From Gelidibacter maritimus (GTDB lineage Bacteria > Bacteroidota > Bacteroidia > Flavobacteriales > Flavobacteriaceae): DNA of 64,000 bases. The stretch lies in the NCBI RefSeq assembly GCF_014062315.1, contig NZ_JACGLT010000004.1, forward strand, positions 310,001-374,000, read 5' to 3'. A model generated the notes under the pieces. It was given only the letters and a program-made list of their open reading frames with translations. It made no database searches and was not told the origin of the DNA. A program made the position numbers and the translations under genes. Every line of letters begins with the position of its first letter. The stretch's first letter is position 1. Positions 63,018 to 64,000 of this stretch are shown here, in pieces.

Positions 63018-63308
63018 TTATTCCTGAACTTCCACGATGGCTTCAATGGCTTCCGCCAATTTGAAATCTTTTTCTGTAACGCCTTTCGCGCTATGAGTGG
63101 ACAACGAAATTGTCAATACATTATAGACATTCTTCCAATCTGGATGGTGGTTTTGTGCTTCGCATTCAAACGCAATTCGGCTCATGGCACTGAAACAATC
63201 CTTGAAATTGTCAAATTCAAACTCAGCATGCAATGCGTTGTCATAATATTCCCAATCAGGAAAATGCAATAATTTTTTTTCGATGGTATCTTCAGATAAC
63301 GGAGACAT
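63018..63308 (-). CDS. phhB: Pterin-4a-carbinolamine dehydratase
   Basis: Dehydrates 4a-hydroxytetrahydrobiopterin, recycling the cofactor of aromatic amino acid hydroxylases; 96 residues, full length. The core is AFECEAQNHHPDWKNVYN (the HHP motif holds the active-site histidines), then VLTISLSTHSAKGVTEKD with the conserved T-H and K-G-V-T-x-x-D. No phenylalanine hydroxylase gene is nearby. It lies 57 bases from the next gene on the same strand, so co-transcription with the epimerase-like gene is possible. Confidence 0.95.
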   Translation of the reverse strand: MSPLSEDTIEKKLLHFPDWEYYDNALHAEFEFDNFKDCFSAMSRIAFECEAQNHHPDWKNVYNVLTISLSTHSAKGVTEKDFKLAEAIEAIVEVQE

Positions 63309-63365
63309 AATTATGGTTTTTAAGTTTCTTAAAATTAAAAATTATAATTGACAATTTACTGAACT

Positions 63366-64000
63366 CTAAGGATTATAATTTATATAATTATCTAATTCTT
63401 CAAGAAGTTCTGTACTGCTCATGTGTAAATGTTTAGGAAGCTTATTGCTTTTTGGCATCACGGCCAGATACCGATCTTCGTTAGTGGTATATACTTGTTT
63501 AAAACGAACGCTTTTTGATGTAATCAATGCCACCATTTCCATAATAAAATCGTCGTGGTGAACCAAATCTGAACTCCCCAAGTGGAAGACGCCATGTTTA
63601 CTTCGATTAATCATATAGTGGACTTGTTGGGTCATTTTAAAATCGGTTGTGACATTCATTATCAAATTTGGAAATACTTCAATGGCCGTATCTTCTATTA
63701 TATGATTCTTAATTTCCTTGAGACGTGGGGATTGGGTGCCAAAAACCATTGGCAGCCTGATAATGACCACGTTCTTTTTGGGTAAACGAAGTAGCATGTT
63801 CTCAATTTTTATTTTGAAATGTCCGTAAATGCTGTCGCTCAGAGTTTTATCATCTTCATAACTTGGGTATTTGCTATAGGCGTCAAACACATTTGCCGAA
63901 GAAAAGAAAATTATTTTACAGTCGTGAGTTGCAACATATTCCGCTATATGTTGGTGTGCAATCACCTGAGCATGAAAATCGCCTCGTAAACAAGAAATAA
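63366..64000 (-). CDS. NAD-dependent sugar epimerase/reductase (RmlD-like), 5'-truncated by window edge
   Basis: Short-chain dehydrogenase of the extended epimerase/RmlD type, entering the window from the right. The frame is open from base 64000 (CLRGDFHAQVIAHQHIAEYV), so the GTG at 63965 is internal. The N-terminal nucleotide-binding motif lies outside. Visible marks are KIIFFSSANVFD (the catalytic serine strand), SIYGHFKIKIEN with the YxxxK pair (Y-G-H-F-K), and VVIIRLPMVFGTQSP. The C-terminus has a substrate-domain pattern (GVFHLGSSDLVHHDDFIMEM). Substrate is probably a nucleotide sugar, but it cannot be named. Confidence 0.82.
   Translation of the reverse strand, partial: ISCLRGDFHAQVIAHQHIAEYVATHDCKIIFFSSANVFDAYSKYPSYEDDKTLSDSIYGHFKIKIENMLLRLPKKNVVIIRLPMVFGTQSPRLKEIKNHIIEDTAIEVFPNLIMNVTTDFKMTQQVHYMINRSKHGVFHLGSSDLVHHDDFIMEMVALITSKSVRFKQVYTTNEDRYLAVMPKSNKLPKHLHMSSTELLEELDNYINYNP

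Noticed and set aside
1-64000. CRISPR arrays, tRNA genes, prophage or intact IS elements
   Set aside because: None seen: no regular spacer-repeat pattern, no cloverleaf with T-arm signature, no transposase or phage structural gene.

Overview
The window looks like a chromosomal segment of a member of the Bacteroidota, very probably a marine Flavobacteriaceae species. Three things point there: AT-rich DNA; promoters of the Bacteroidota form TTTG-N19-21-TAnnTTTG instead of -35/-10 boxes; and family markers. The markers are type IX secretion (T9SS) parts (PorQ, PorP/SprF, a PorE-like OmpA protein), a T9SS type A cargo and a gliding-motility-type C-terminal domain. The genus cannot be read from the sequence. 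Nearly all of the window is ordinary core genome. I see no tRNA, rRNA operon, prophage, CRISPR array or intact insertion sequence. Both edges cut through genes: rny at the left, and a minus-strand sugar-nucleotide reductase/epimerase-like gene at the right.

Layout. 1-4 kb: rny, a soluble PAS histidine kinase, xerD. 4.5-7.6 kb: four related small outer-membrane beta-barrels with aroQ between the third and fourth, then a decayed minus-strand gene remnant. 8-18 kb: lpdA, lipoprotein msrB, glycogen enzymes (glgB with a histone-like lysine-rich tail, and a GH31 alpha-glucosidase), an M48 lipoprotein protease and a UMF1-type transporter. 18-21 kb: a minus-strand ECF sigma, anti-sigma-like protein and two secreted repeat proteins. 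21-28 kb: lon, porQ, cmk, a Kbp-like BON-LysM gene and rpsA. 29-34 kb: a T9SS cargo, then pyrR, a small unknown, pyrB, a small unknown, rnz and pdxH. 34.7-45.6 kb: a CAP-domain lipoprotein and a four-gene surface operon (unknown secreted protein, 2119-residue HYR-repeat adhesin, PorP/SprF, PorE-like OmpA).

46-64 kb: a polyphosphate group (sixA, ppk1, ppx) followed by a fifth small beta-barrel; miaE, a lipoprotein and dnaX; the RNase P RNA gene rnpB; rsmD with two companions; a RecD/Dda-like helicase; an LPS-core group (kdsB, HAD phosphatase, kdnB-like oxidase, acyltransferase); yebC, a pterin dehydratase and the partial epimerase gene.

How the genes work together. PorQ and the PorP/PorE pair support export and anchoring of the large adhesin and the T9SS cargo. 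The kdsB/kdnB pair suggests LPS carrying 8-amino-Kdo. glgB/GH31 and ppk1/ppx handle carbon and phosphate stores. The most unexpected observation is in dnaX. Its only long homopolymer, ten A residues on the coding strand, lies at the end of the clamp-loader core, and a -1 shift there meets a TAG stop at once. This is the layout expected for programmed production of a short gamma form beside full-length tau.
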